A DNA stretch of 52,823 nt, from NCBI GenBank assembly GCA_015064505.1, contig SVSB01000016.1:1-52823 (forward strand). Direction: 5' to 3'. Below are positions 41,097-50,500 of the stretch, piece after piece. The stretch's first letter is position 1. Every line of letters begins with the position of its first letter. This stretch comes from Oscillospiraceae bacterium. Lineage in GTDB: Bacteria > Bacillota > Clostridia > Oscillospirales > CAG-272. The notes beneath the pieces were generated by a model. It ran no database searches. It saw nothing but the letters and a program-made list of their open reading frames with translations, and had not been told where the DNA came from. The position numbers and the translations under genes were made by a program.

Positions 41097-44000
41097 TTAA
41101 TAACCCATGGTTCCTTCATAATTGATCTGATACCATTTTATGCCCGTTGCCTGGCTTCTTACCGTATCGTAAACGAAGGGCATTGTAAGCAGCAAAGGCT
41201 CCACCTCTACCGTTGCCTTGATAGTAAGATAGGTATAGGACTTGCTCAGACTGTAGGCATCCTCGTTCTCCACTCTTTTTGTAACCTTCTTCGGGTACTT
41301 TATAAGTCCCCAAAGCCAGCTGACCTCCTCCACCGCCTCTATATCAACGTAGCCGCGGGTGCCGTCTATCAGCCGCATATTCAGCTCGATAACGTCCGCT
41401 GTCCTTAACAGGACGGATTCAGGAGAAGCAACCAACCCCACAAGCAAAAACAGCTGGAGATAATCGCTATAGGACCAGGAAAGCAGGGAGCTTACCACCT
41501 TGTTGGTTCCGTCAGTCTTTACTGCGGAGGTACCGAAGGCGGAGCCGATCTGCGCCTTAAGAGCCGAGCGCAGGCTTTCCGCTCCCTCCTTTGCGGCGTC
41601 CTTAAGATCGTTCATAATTGCGTTCTTGGCGTTGCAAAGGGCGTTTCCTGCTTGATCACTTAACTTGTCGATCTCTTTGTTTACCAGAAGTTGAACGTCA
41701 TCAAGCTCTTTTTGGATCGCGTCGGCAAGCTCCTCTTTGGTTGCGATTCCCGTAACGTTATCTATAACGTCCAGGAGCTCTCCTATTACCTTGCCCTCCT
41801 CCGCCTTCAGATAGTCTACTGCCGCTTTCTTTGCGGCATAGACCGTATCCTTTGCGGCAACGACAGCATCCGTCTCCGCAGTCTGGGCGGCAAGCCAGGT
41901 GTCAAGCTTCTTGCTTACAGCTTCGATCTTTTCATCGGTCTTGCCCTTTACGTATTCAACGGCGCCTCTTGCCTCCGCGTTCACCTCGGAGCAAATACTG
42001 AACGCCTCCTGAAGGGCTTGGTTTGCGTAATTTTCAAATTCCTTTATGGTATTATCAACAGCCGCATCAACCAGGCCGTCGAATTTTGCTTTTTCGTCGT
42101 TAATAAGCGCAGTCAACTGCTCGTCGGTCATTTCCAGCGCGTCGTTAAGCACCTGCAAGCCCTTGTCGATAGCAAGATCAACCCCCTTGCTTGCAATCTC
42201 ACCCAAAACAGCCTCCGCGGCAGATGAGGGCTTCATTACCCAGGTCTTTGCGTTTTTGATCAAGGGGATCTCCGCGCCGCACTTAAGCTGATAAAGATCG
42301 TATGCGGACTCCGCAAGTGCCATACCGATGGTCATGGCGATCTTTGCAACGGGAATAAGAGGGGTGAGGGGCGGGGTTCCGAACAGCGCAGTTGCCGCCG
42401 CCGTGGTAAGATTTCCTATTTCCGCATCCGTAAACGCATAGATGGTGTTCAGGGCAAAGCGGAGCATATAGATGGTTCCGTAGGTGGCTATCAGCGGATC
42501 GTCCTTTTCGGTAAGGTCGCCATCGCCGTTAAGATCCAGCCCACCGTATATTATGTACTCCACTTCCTTGCCGTAAAGGTGGTTTGCGTTGGGATTGATG
42601 GGCACCTTCGTCAGCGTTCTTGCATCCTTGAGCATCTGCTCGTAATTGGTATAGGTCTTAAAGGTGCTTGAAAGCTCGTACTCCTTCGTTTCCCCGTTAC
42701 AGGTATACCAGGGTTCAAACGCCTTGCCCTCTTCCCCGTTCTTTACCGCGATCTCCGCCTCGTAGGTGGAATAGGAGAACATATTCATTATGTAATTGGC
42801 GATATACATATCGTCGCGGAGGGTGGTTGCCATATCTCCCACCAGCTCGATCAGCTTATCGAACATACCAAGAGATCCGGAAGCATCAGAGCCGGAATCC
42901 GCAAGCAGCTTCTCCGAGTCGCCTCCCACCTTGCCGCCCGATTCTACCGCCGCCAATTTCAATTCGGACCGTCCGGAGGGAAGGTACCCCGCATCGTACG
43001 ACCTGTCGGGATTCGTGACCTTTGCGGTGGGGTCGTCATTCAAATCATCGGCTTTTTTCTCCATCTCGTCCCTTGGAGCATCTGCGTTATTCTTGTTGGC
43101 AGAGATATCGTTGGAATCGTTGGTATCCGTCTCGGCAGGGGAAACATAATAGCCAAAGGTCTTGCCCGCTTTAAATTTCTTCTCCACATCGGTCTGAACA
43201 AAGAAGTTTCCGAACAGCCAGGTATAAAGCGTTACCTGATCCTTTCTCAGATCCGGTGATTTTGCAAGCTCGGCTCCCTCCCATTCCGTTTTTATATCGG
43301 AGGTAACGATCTTTGCCTGCAGCGTAGCCACCACGGTATCGTAGGCCTTGTCGTAGGTTGCGGTGTAATCCCCTATCTTTTGGGTTGCCGTGTTTTTCGA
43401 TGCGGTTACGTCACTGATGCTTTTTTTATCCGCCGCGCTCATCAGGCCTTCAAGTGTGGAATAGGTAATGGCGGAGTTGCCGCCCATACCCTTCCACGAG
43501 GTGCCGAAGGCCTTGAAGCCTTCAACGCTTTTCTTCAGATCGTCTATGGTGTTCTTTGCGTTGTTGACGCGGGTGTAAAGCTTTCCTATGCTGTCAGAGG
43601 TCAGCACCTTCTCCAGCCTTGCGATCTCGCTGAGATCGTTTTCGCCCATCATATCGTTTGAAAGGCCGTTTGCAGACGATTTCCACGCCGCAAGAGCCTT
43701 GTTATATTTGCTTTCCGGGTCATTAAGCTGATTCTTCACCGTGGTAATGACAGCCAAAGCTTCATTAAGCTTTTTGCTCTTATCATCAAGGAAGTTATAA
43801 AACCACGATGCCTTGTTTTTTGCATCCAAGGTTTCATCGGCTACGTACTTGCGCGCCTCGCTGACTATGCCCTTGGTGCCGTCCCAATAGCCTTCTATAC
43901 GAGAAACAACTTTGTTGTAGTTTTTGATATATTCGCCGTCCTCGCTGAGATGCTTAAGCTGATCGTCAACAAAGGTAGTAAGGCTTACTGAACCCGGTTC

Positions 44001-45302
44001 TTTCTCACCCCACGGAGGAGTTTTTTTCTTTTTATCAGAATCTTCGGAATCTTCGGATTCGGAATCATCCGAATCGTCCTCCTCTACCTTGCCTCCGGAG
44101 AAGGAAAGGCTATCTCCATTGACCTTCACATAATACTCCGCAAGATCTTCGCATCCTGCTTTGGCATTTTTAAGCTCGACCAGACTCTCCACAAGCTCCA
44201 GCACCGCCGTGTGATAGGAGTCTGACAGGGTGGATCTGAATTTTGCAACCAGCCTGATCTTCTCGGTATCGGACATATTGCTGTTGCCCTTCGTAAGCTC
44301 GGTATACAGGGCGTAATCCTTTTCCATCGCCTTAATCGCCTTATAGGCGTCCTTCAGCGCGTCTCTTACGTCCTCGGGCGTGGTATCTTCGGGGCTGGCT
44401 TCAACCGTATATTTATGATCAGACGTCTGTTTTACGGTCCATACCGTATCATCATCCGATTCTTCAACGGTTATACCGTATACGGATTTACCGTTTGCGT
44501 CCTTCATGGCACCGTAATAGGTTCCCGCAAAATACAGATATCGCACGATATACGCAACCGCCGTATCAAGCTCGGCCTTTTCGGGATCCAGGCTTTCCTT
44601 GGATTTTTTAAGATAGGAGCCCTCGGGGAAGGCACATTCGCCGCCCGCGGAGGTAGTGGTATAGGCATCTCTGTACTGATAATCCTCAAGATCGTTCCAG
44701 ATGGATTCGAGCAGCTCAAGCATTGCGGAGTGCTCTGAATAGAACTTGTTTTTGTTATCCACAAGCTTGCTTTGCTTTTTCATATTCTTGAAGCTTGAAA
44801 GCGCGTCAAATATACCCGTGCCCAGATTGATGGGTGCGCGGTACTTCATGAATTCAACGATCTGGGATTTCAGCACCGCGGGGTTGGCAAGATTGCCGTT
44901 TTCGGGCTTTGTGACCTCAAAGCTCGTAAGATTCATATTAAGCAGATCATCGGTTCCCGTTTCGCTCTTCAGGAAATCCATGATCATCGCAACGTAATCG
45001 TCTGCATCCGATTCAGCCACGCCTGCAGACTCAATACACTGGCGGTAATAGTCCTCCAGATTCTCAAACAGCTCATCCGTGGTCTGAGAGGTTGCAAAAA
45101 GACCGTACATATCCTTAAGAACGGCATCGTAACCGGTAAGCGCCGTATTCAGCGTGAGAGCGCCGGCAGATTCCATAACGGATTTTGCAAGGGTCATTCG
45201 GCTCATATCCACGAAAAGGCTCGACAAGATGATCATGGGAACCAATACGATGAGCAAAAATATTGATATTGCGCCTTTGTTTTTATACATCAGACCGTAC
45301 AT
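41097..45302 (-). CDS. Giant TadG/DUF5702-like pilus-associated protein
   Basis: A 1401-residue membrane-anchored extracellular protein. The N-terminus has a prepilin-like site (NKG, then AISIFLLIVLVPMIILSSLF) and the conserved DMSRMTLAKSVMESAGALTLNTAL stretch seen in Clostridia DUF5702/TadG-like proteins. The body is long and helical, with several coiled-coil stretches (about 550-700 and 1100-1290) and an acidic insert (DDSDDSESEDSEDSD, about residues 415-430). I set the start at ATG 45302, which has GAGGAGG 6 nt upstream; an in-frame GTG at 45317 overlaps the previous stop and is less likely. It probably helps build or anchor the pilus at the cell wall. Family-level assignment only. Confidence 0.75.
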   Translation of the reverse strand: MYGLMYKNKGAISIFLLIVLVPMIILSSLFVDMSRMTLAKSVMESAGALTLNTALTGYDAVLKDMYGLFATSQTTDELFENLEDYYRQCIESAGVAESDADDYVAMIMDFLKSETGTDDLLNMNLTSFEVTKPENGNLANPAVLKSQIVEFMKYRAPINLGTGIFDALSSFKNMKKQSKLVDNKNKFYSEHSAMLELLESIWNDLEDYQYRDAYTTTSAGGECAFPEGSYLKKSKESLDPEKAELDTAVAYIVRYLYFAGTYYGAMKDANGKSVYGITVEESDDDTVWTVKQTSDHKYTVEASPEDTTPEDVRDALKDAYKAIKAMEKDYALYTELTKGNSNMSDTEKIRLVAKFRSTLSDSYHTAVLELVESLVELKNAKAGCEDLAEYYVKVNGDSLSFSGGKVEEDDSDDSESEDSEDSDKKKKTPPWGEKEPGSVSLTTFVDDQLKHLSEDGEYIKNYNKVVSRIEGYWDGTKGIVSEARKYVADETLDAKNKASWFYNFLDDKSKKLNEALAVITTVKNQLNDPESKYNKALAAWKSSANGLSNDMMGENDLSEIARLEKVLTSDSIGKLYTRVNNAKNTIDDLKKSVEGFKAFGTSWKGMGGNSAITYSTLEGLMSAADKKSISDVTASKNTATQKIGDYTATYDKAYDTVVATLQAKIVTSDIKTEWEGAELAKSPDLRKDQVTLYTWLFGNFFVQTDVEKKFKAGKTFGYYVSPAETDTNDSNDISANKNNADAPRDEMEKKADDLNDDPTAKVTNPDRSYDAGYLPSGRSELKLAAVESGGKVGGDSEKLLADSGSDASGSLGMFDKLIELVGDMATTLRDDMYIANYIMNMFSYSTYEAEIAVKNGEEGKAFEPWYTCNGETKEYELSSTFKTYTNYEQMLKDARTLTKVPINPNANHLYGKEVEYIIYGGLDLNGDGDLTEKDDPLIATYGTIYMLRFALNTIYAFTDAEIGNLTTAAATALFGTPPLTPLIPVAKIAMTIGMALAESAYDLYQLKCGAEIPLIKNAKTWVMKPSSAAEAVLGEIASKGVDLAIDKGLQVLNDALEMTDEQLTALINDEKAKFDGLVDAAVDNTIKEFENYANQALQEAFSICSEVNAEARGAVEYVKGKTDEKIEAVSKKLDTWLAAQTAETDAVVAAKDTVYAAKKAAVDYLKAEEGKVIGELLDVIDNVTGIATKEELADAIQKELDDVQLLVNKEIDKLSDQAGNALCNAKNAIMNDLKDAAKEGAESLRSALKAQIGSAFGTSAVKTDGTNKVVSSLLSWSYSDYLQLFLLVGLVASPESVLLRTADVIELNMRLIDGTRGYVDIEAVEEVSWLWGLIKYPKKVTKRVENEDAYSLSKSYTYLTIKATVEVEPLLLTMPFVYDTVRSQATGIKWYQINYEGTMGY

Positions 45303-45313
45303 GGTCGCCCTCC

Positions 45314-46003
45314 TCACTTTTTGGTGAACTTGTCCACGAAACCGTCAATCTTTTCAAATATACTCTTAATCGTCTCCGAGGCTTTCGTTCCCTCCATCAG
45401 ATCAACGACCATATCAACGTTCCTGATGAATTCCGGAGCGTCACTTACCGCAACCTCCGCTCTGGAGGAAAGCTTAATAACCGTAGGATCCTTGCTGCCA
45501 AGGAATCTTATGGGGAATTTCACCTCGTAATTGACCTGAACCACGAAGGTGGAGTACACCACGTAGTTTTTGAAAGTGGCAACCTTTTTGTTATCCGTGC
45601 CAACGTATCTGGTCTCGCCGTTGCTGAACAGAACGAGACTGTTTTCGTTGATCTTGGTCTTGACCTGCTCGGAGATCTTGTCCTCGATCTTGGAAATGGT
45701 TCCTTCGGAAATACTGCCGAAAATATACCTGTAGGGCTCTATATCCGTGTTATCAACGTTTTTTGAAACAGGATGCCCATTGTCTATATCGTACAGAGAA
45801 GGATCGGCAACGTACTTTGCGCCCTTGGTTGCATAGGTAAGGACTATCTCGTCCACCTTTGCCTGCTCGTAATACATATTGCCGATAAATATGATGAAAA
45901 ACAAAACAAAGAACATAACCGGGATAACTATAGAGGCTTCAACGATTACAGCTCCGTTTTGGTTTCTTATCTTTTCTTTTATATTATTTGTTTTACTTTT
46001 CAT
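45314..46003 (-). CDS. TadE-like pseudopilin
   Basis: A 229-residue minor pseudopilin with a short basic N-terminus, a prepilin cleavage site NQNG followed by AVIVEASIVIPVMFFVLF (Glu at +5) and one membrane helix. Then a C-terminal domain of about 170 residues. ATG 46003 has GGGGAAGG upstream. A longer in-frame start at 46057 lies inside the stem-loops and is rejected. The spacing of 88 bp from the Flp gene is the largest gap within the Tad part and holds two stable hairpins. Confidence 0.85.
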   Translation of the reverse strand: MKSKTNNIKEKIRNQNGAVIVEASIVIPVMFFVLFFIIFIGNMYYEQAKVDEIVLTYATKGAKYVADPSLYDIDNGHPVSKNVDNTDIEPYRYIFGSISEGTISKIEDKISEQVKTKINENSLVLFSNGETRYVGTDNKKVATFKNYVVYSTFVVQVNYEVKFPIRFLGSKDPTVIKLSSRAEVAVSDAPEFIRNVDMVVDLMEGTKASETIKSIFEKIDGFVDKFTKK

Positions 46004-46025
46004 AATTACCTTCCCCGAGATGGTC

Positions 46026-46089
46026 TGCCATGGCGGCACGAAGTGCCGCCATGGCAACGTTGATTATTCTGGCCAAAACAATCAACGTT
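46026..46089 (-). promoter_or_regulatory. Two adjacent stem-loops between flp and tadE
   Basis: First in the direction of transcription: AACGTTGATT (46056-46065) pairs with AATCAACGTT (46080-46089) around 14 nt. Second: a perfect 14-bp stem TGCCATGGCGGCAC (46026-46039) with its complement at 46043-46056 around 3 nt. No T-tract follows either. Stems after a major pilin gene commonly stabilise its RNA 3' end and lower expression of downstream genes. That role is inferred here. Confidence 0.7.
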
Positions 46090-46091
46090 TT

Positions 46092-46292
46092 TTACGGACC
46101 CTTAATTGCGTTTTCAGCACCGCCGGTGATCTGGGCAAGAAGACTGTTGATAAGACCGAGGATCGCATCCTTGAATATGATAGCAAGTACAACGGCAATT
46201 CCGATAAGTACTACCATAGTTACGATGGTGGTCTCGCCCTTCTCATCCTTAAAGAGCTTGTTAAGCTTAGCCTGAAGCCACATCTTAAACAT
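46092..46292 (-). CDS. flp: Flp-type major pilin (Flp1-like)
   Basis: A 66-residue pilin subunit. A basic 19-residue leader ends in KDEKG, the predicted cleavage site. The mature protein begins with ETTIVTMVVLIGIAVVLAII, a single hydrophobic helix, and ends FKDAILGLINSLLAQITGGA. This agrees with the Flp1-like pilins of Firmicutes Tad systems. The Glu at +5 common in other prepilins is absent; Glu is at +1. ATG 46292 has AGGAGA 9 nt upstream. Its position between tadC and tadE, followed by two stable hairpins, fits a highly expressed major subunit. Confidence 0.85.
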   Translation of the reverse strand: MFKMWLQAKLNKLFKDEKGETTIVTMVVLIGIAVVLAIIFKDAILGLINSLLAQITGGAENAIKGP

Positions 46293-46333
46293 TTTCCCAT
46301 TTCTCCTTTCCTTTTATTTTATCAGTACCGACC

Positions 46334-47206
46334 TTAAACGCCAATGTTTGCAAAAATCGGAACGACAATCATAATAATGACACCGATGAACATTATGCAG
46401 ATGGGAATAAGAAGCTTGCTTGCCGCCTTCTGTCCCTGCTGTCTTGCTCTGTGTCTTTTGGCATCCCATACCTCTCCGCTCTGCTGCTTGATCATATCAA
46501 CAAGCTCGCGGTTTCCCTTTACGAGGCCCTGCACCACCGTGGAGGTGAATTTTTTTATCTCGGGAGATGCGCAACGGCTTCCGAACTCGGCATACGCATC
46601 AAGCTCGGACATACCGTTATTCATATTAACGCAGGTGCGCTGCATTTCCTTGTAAAGCTCAGAGCTTCCCGTATACGCGGTTTTATGCCACGCTTCCTTA
46701 AGGATCATTCCCGCATTTACCAGAAGCGCAAGCTTGGACGTAACGTCCGCAAAATCGCTGAGTATCTCATTCGTCTTCTTCTGCAGGTTTGATTCAGGGA
46801 GAGTGGCGTAATAATAATACGCAAGGAATGCAAACATCAGGAAAACGCCCACTATGAGATAATCGTCAACGAGCCCGTACAGTGCAAAGCCCACCGTGGC
46901 AAGAAGGAAGGAAAGCGTAACGCGCTGAGCGGCATTTACGCGAAGGTAATATTCCGCGTGCTTTTCGCCAACGACCAGAGCGATCTGCTTTTTTCTTTTT
47001 CTTTCCGATTTTGAAGAGTAGTTATGCCTGAACATGGCAAGAATTGCAAAGCCAACTCCGTAAAGCTCGCAAAGAGGATACTCCTTGCTGTTCAACGGTG
47101 CAAGCATCTTATTGTACTTAGCCCCTAACGCCAGAAAGAATATAAACGCCAATACAAGGATGGAAGCAACCGCCATAATGGCAACTGAAAACGTACTTAT
47201 AAACAC
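46334..47206 (-). CDS. tadC: Tad pilus assembly membrane protein TadC
   Basis: A 290-residue type II secretion F-type protein, the second of the inner-membrane pair that forms the Tad assembly platform. Membrane helices lie near residues 8-28, about 90-135 and 265-285. The cytoplasmic T2SSF domain includes DVTSKLALLVNAGMILKEAW and FTSTVVQGLVKGNRELVDMI. The start is GTG 47206 with AGGAGG 6 nt upstream. It follows tadB by 11 bp. Confidence 0.9.
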   Translation of the reverse strand: MFISTFSVAIMAVASILVLAFIFFLALGAKYNKMLAPLNSKEYPLCELYGVGFAILAMFRHNYSSKSERKRKKQIALVVGEKHAEYYLRVNAAQRVTLSFLLATVGFALYGLVDDYLIVGVFLMFAFLAYYYYATLPESNLQKKTNEILSDFADVTSKLALLVNAGMILKEAWHKTAYTGSSELYKEMQRTCVNMNNGMSELDAYAEFGSRCASPEIKKFTSTVVQGLVKGNRELVDMIKQQSGEVWDAKRHRARQQGQKAASKLLIPICIMFIGVIIMIVVPIFANIGV

Positions 47207-47217
47207 GGCGCTCCTCC

Positions 47218-48078
47218 TTATATCTTGATCTCAAGAACTGCGTTTCCGACAAAATACGCGGCGATGAACATCACAACGGCAATGGTCGTGGAGATTATTC
47301 CCGCAGGAGACGTAAAATTATCGGCAAACTCAGGGCTCATCATCTTGATAATGGCGATGAGCGCGACGGGCATAACGGTCATTATCATCTGCTCGTTTTT
47401 CGAACCCGACACAATGGTTTCTATTTCCATCTCAACTTCCATCTTTTCGGTGATGATCTGCTGAGTGTTTTTTATTACTTCCTTTATATTTCCGCCCTTG
47501 CGGTAACAGGTATCGAATACGTTAGCAAAGCTGATAATGTCCGCAACTCCGCTTCTTTCGCCGAAATCAAGAAGCGACTTCTCAATATCCACGTTGTTTA
47601 TGATGCCGTCAAGAACTACGTCGAGCTCACGGATTATCGCCGCATCTTCAGAATAGATCACGCGCAGATCGTCGCGCGCCGCCTTGAAGGAGTCAATGAC
47701 GTTTTTGCCGCTTCCGATGGACGTTGCAAGCGCATCAAGCAGCTCTCGGAACTGATGCTTCAGCATATTTATCTTTTTTTGCTTGATCTGCTTCGTTCTT
47801 ATGGGAACGTACAGCATACCGGCAACTATGCCCACCACGGAGGGAATTAACGTATTCAGAACGTACGTAAGGGTGGTCGGTTCGCCAAACTCGTTCTTAC
47901 CAAGGCCGCCGTAAAACAGATAGCCAACGGCAGCGCCCACCGCAAACGCAAGCAGAAAATACAGTATCTTCTCCACACGGGACATATAGTAAACCTTGTA
48001 GTTATACGTCCTCATGTTGGTGGCCGAAGTATAATACTGGGGCTCCTTTTCTTTTTTTTCTTTAACAAACAATCCCAT
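47218..48078 (-). CDS. tadB: Tad pilus assembly membrane protein TadB
   Basis: A 286-residue T2SSF-family inner-membrane protein. Helices lie at about 45-65 and 75-90 and two at the C-terminus, with a cytoplasmic domain containing RELLDALATSIGSGKNVIDS and SFANVFDTCYRKGGNIKEVI, typical of TadB. ATG 48078 (MGLFVKEKKE) has GAGGTAA upstream; an in-frame ATG at 48114 inside tadA is rejected. It works with TadC and the TadA motor to assemble Flp subunits. Confidence 0.9.
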   Translation of the reverse strand: MGLFVKEKKEKEPQYYTSATNMRTYNYKVYYMSRVEKILYFLLAFAVGAAVGYLFYGGLGKNEFGEPTTLTYVLNTLIPSVVGIVAGMLYVPIRTKQIKQKKINMLKHQFRELLDALATSIGSGKNVIDSFKAARDDLRVIYSEDAAIIRELDVVLDGIINNVDIEKSLLDFGERSGVADIISFANVFDTCYRKGGNIKEVIKNTQQIITEKMEVEMEIETIVSGSKNEQMIMTVMPVALIAIIKMMSPEFADNFTSPAGIISTTIAVVMFIAAYFVGNAVLEIKI

Positions 48079-48088
48079 TTGAATTACC

Positions 48089-49327
48089 TCATATATCCGT
48101 TTTAATTCCCGCAAGTCTGAGCTTGAAATCGTTTTTCATGGGATTATCAGTGCGCTTCAAGCTTCCGGATACTTTCTCGAGAGTGCTGTTCTCATCCTCC
48201 TCGAAGACGTACAGCGGGTTCAGAATTATCTCGCCGTTTTCATAGCCGACGACTTCGCAGATCTCCATGGTCTTTCTTGTTCTGTCGCGTAGCCTGGACA
48301 GATGGATAATAATATCCACCGCAGAGGCTATCTGCTGACGGATCGCCTCAAGGGGCAGTCCTGCGGCCCCCTGAAGCACCATGGTCTCGAGACGGCTGAG
48401 CATGTCCTGGGTGGAGTTTGCGTGACCCGTGGAAAGAGATCCGTCGTGTCCGGTGTTCATTGCCTGAAGCATATCAAGGGCTTCCCCTCCGCGCACCTCA
48501 CCGACGACGATCCTGTCGGGCCTCATACGAAGGGAGGATTTAATCAGATCGCGAATCGTGATCTCTCCCGCGCCGGAGGCGTTTGCATTACGGGTCTCAA
48601 GGCTTACGAGGTTGGCTACGCCTTCGATCTGCAGCTCCGCAGAGTCCTCTATGGTTATTACACGCTCGTCCTTGGGAATATAGTTCGAAAGGGCGTTGAG
48701 GAACGTGGTCTTTCCGGAGCCGGTACCGCCGCATATGAAAATATTGTACTTTGCCTTAACGAGAAGCTGAAGCTTGTCTGCGATCTCCTGGGTGATGGAG
48801 CCGTACTGAATAAGCTTCTCAATAGTCATAGGGGTCTTTGAAAACTTACGTATGGTAACGGTAGGACCGCAAAGGGCAATGGGAGGAAGCACCACGTTAA
48901 CGCGGGAGCCACCGGGCAGACGGGTATCACAAATGGGATTCGCCTCGGTTACTTCGCGACCTGCCTGACCCACGATTCGCTGAATGATATCCTCAAGCCT
49001 GCGCTTGCTTTCAAATTGCTTGTCAAGCTTAAAAAGTCGTCCGTTCTGCTCTATAAAGATGGTTTCGTGTCCGTTGATCATTACCTCGGTGATGGTATCG
49101 TCGCTCATGATGGAATCAAGAAGACCGAAGCCTCTGATGGAGCTGTACACCTGCTTTACTATGGAAACACGCTGATCTATGGAACAGTACGTGCCGCGAA
49201 GCTTTTGGGCAACGATCTCCTCGATCTGCTCCTCAAGCTGCTCGTCCTTCATATCGCTCAGCGGAAGATTTTCGGTTACGTATTTTTTTATTTCCGCAAC
49301 GATTTTTTGTTCCTGTTCAAATTCCAA
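48089..49327 (-). CDS. tadA: Tad pilus assembly ATPase TadA/CpaF
   Basis: A 412-residue secretion ATPase that powers pilus assembly. It shows Walker A GGTGSGKTTFL (200-210), the Asp box ITIEDSAELQ (225-233), Walker B DRIVVGEVRGGE (271-282), and the His box GHDGSLSTGHANS (293-305). The N-terminal segment is the usual helical CpaF region. All nucleotide-binding motifs are intact. The likely start is TTG 49327 with AAGGTGG upstream, 14 bp after tadZ. Confidence 0.95.
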   Translation of the reverse strand: MEFEQEQKIVAEIKKYVTENLPLSDMKDEQLEEQIEEIVAQKLRGTYCSIDQRVSIVKQVYSSIRGFGLLDSIMSDDTITEVMINGHETIFIEQNGRLFKLDKQFESKRRLEDIIQRIVGQAGREVTEANPICDTRLPGGSRVNVVLPPIALCGPTVTIRKFSKTPMTIEKLIQYGSITQEIADKLQLLVKAKYNIFICGGTGSGKTTFLNALSNYIPKDERVITIEDSAELQIEGVANLVSLETRNANASGAGEITIRDLIKSSLRMRPDRIVVGEVRGGEALDMLQAMNTGHDGSLSTGHANSTQDMLSRLETMVLQGAAGLPLEAIRQQIASAVDIIIHLSRLRDRTRKTMEICEVVGYENGEIILNPLYVFEEDENSTLEKVSGSLKRTDNPMKNDFKLRLAGIKTDI

Positions 49328-49341
49328 AACCGTTCACCACC

Positions 49342-50400
49342 TTACATAATTGCATCGAACATATCCTTGGCGGAAAGCGCCTCCAGGATCTGGGCGCTGG
49401 TTGCATGCTCGTAGCGCGGTGATCCGCCTATATTTCTGATGCCGACATCAAGAATTCTGCTCGTTCTGTTGCTGAACTTGTTGTAGATAAGCACGGTACG
49501 GTTGGGAAGAGGAGAATCCGCATCGGCCTCCGCGGTTTTTAGGGCGGTAAACGCTCTTGAAAGCTTGCTGTTTGAAAGCTCTGAGCCATCTCCGACCCAA
49601 ACAAGTGTATGCGCCTTGCGATACAGCTTCAAAGCCTCTCTATCTATGGAAAAATCCGTATCCACGATTATGTAATCGTACGAGCCTGTTAGCTGAAGCT
49701 CAGTAATGAGTTTCATCAAATCGTCAGCATTAAGTTCCATCATATCAAGTGCCAGAGGAGATTTGGAGTAGAAGCAAACTCCGTTATCCGCCTGTTTGAC
49801 ACAACTTTCAAGCTTCATGGACAGATTGGTTTTTCTGCTCTTGAGTGCAAAGATGATATCACTCATATCAAACTGACCCTCTGCATCAAAGAACACGTCG
49901 GCAGAGCCGAAACGCTCAAGATTCAAATAAAGAGTCTTCTTTCCCTTTTTTGCAAAATGAACTGCACAGGCAGCTGCCATGGTGGAAGCTCCCGCTCCGC
50001 CGCTTACCGGCTGGAAAAAGATAATTTTGCTTGCATCGTCACCAAATTTCAATCCGGATACGTTGCCGGCGTTTTCGGAGTAAACACTGAGTATCTGCTT
50101 ATATATGAGAGCCGCCTTCTGGAACTTGCAGATGGCACGCTGACCGTTGAGGGTCTCAATGTCGGGCGAGTCCACAAAATAAGCGAAACCGCATCTTCTT
50201 GGTAATTTATTAACGTCTATCTCAAAAGCGTCGCTTGCAACCATTACCTCGATTTTTGCGGTTTCCAAAGTAGCAAATGCCACATCTGCATCCGTGAAAG
50301 AATAGATCTGGAATTTGTCTGCATATTTGATTCCGAAAACGTTCACAATACGATTCAAATAGCTTTGGTCTTTTTCCAAAATAGCTAACTTAATTATCAT
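49342..50400 (-). CDS. tadZ: TadZ/CpaE-like localisation protein
   Basis: A 352-residue two-domain protein. An N-terminal receiver-like domain (about 1-110) lacks the full set of phosphoacceptor acids. A ParA/MinD-type domain starts at about 125. The deviant Walker A reads PVSGGAGASTMA (131-142): the signature Lys and the P-loop Lys of KGGxGKT are replaced (Ser and Ala), so nucleotide hydrolysis is doubtful, as in other atypical TadZ proteins. IIVDTDFSIDREAL and ILIYNKFSNR-like VLIYNKFSNR follow. TadZ proteins place the pilus machine in the cell. It is the first gene of the minus-strand block; ATG 50400 has GAGGAG 6 nt upstream. Confidence 0.85.
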   Translation of the reverse strand: MIIKLAILEKDQSYLNRIVNVFGIKYADKFQIYSFTDADVAFATLETAKIEVMVASDAFEIDVNKLPRRCGFAYFVDSPDIETLNGQRAICKFQKAALIYKQILSVYSENAGNVSGLKFGDDASKIIFFQPVSGGAGASTMAAACAVHFAKKGKKTLYLNLERFGSADVFFDAEGQFDMSDIIFALKSRKTNLSMKLESCVKQADNGVCFYSKSPLALDMMELNADDLMKLITELQLTGSYDYIIVDTDFSIDREALKLYRKAHTLVWVGDGSELSNSKLSRAFTALKTAEADADSPLPNRTVLIYNKFSNRTSRILDVGIRNIGGSPRYEHATSAQILEALSAKDMFDAIM

Positions 50401-50500
50401 CGTCTGCTCCTCACACTTCAGCCTCTCGGCTTGATTTTTGTAACCACCCGCCGCCGAAAAAAGCGATACGTGAAGCGATCACGACCTCCCCGCGGCAACG

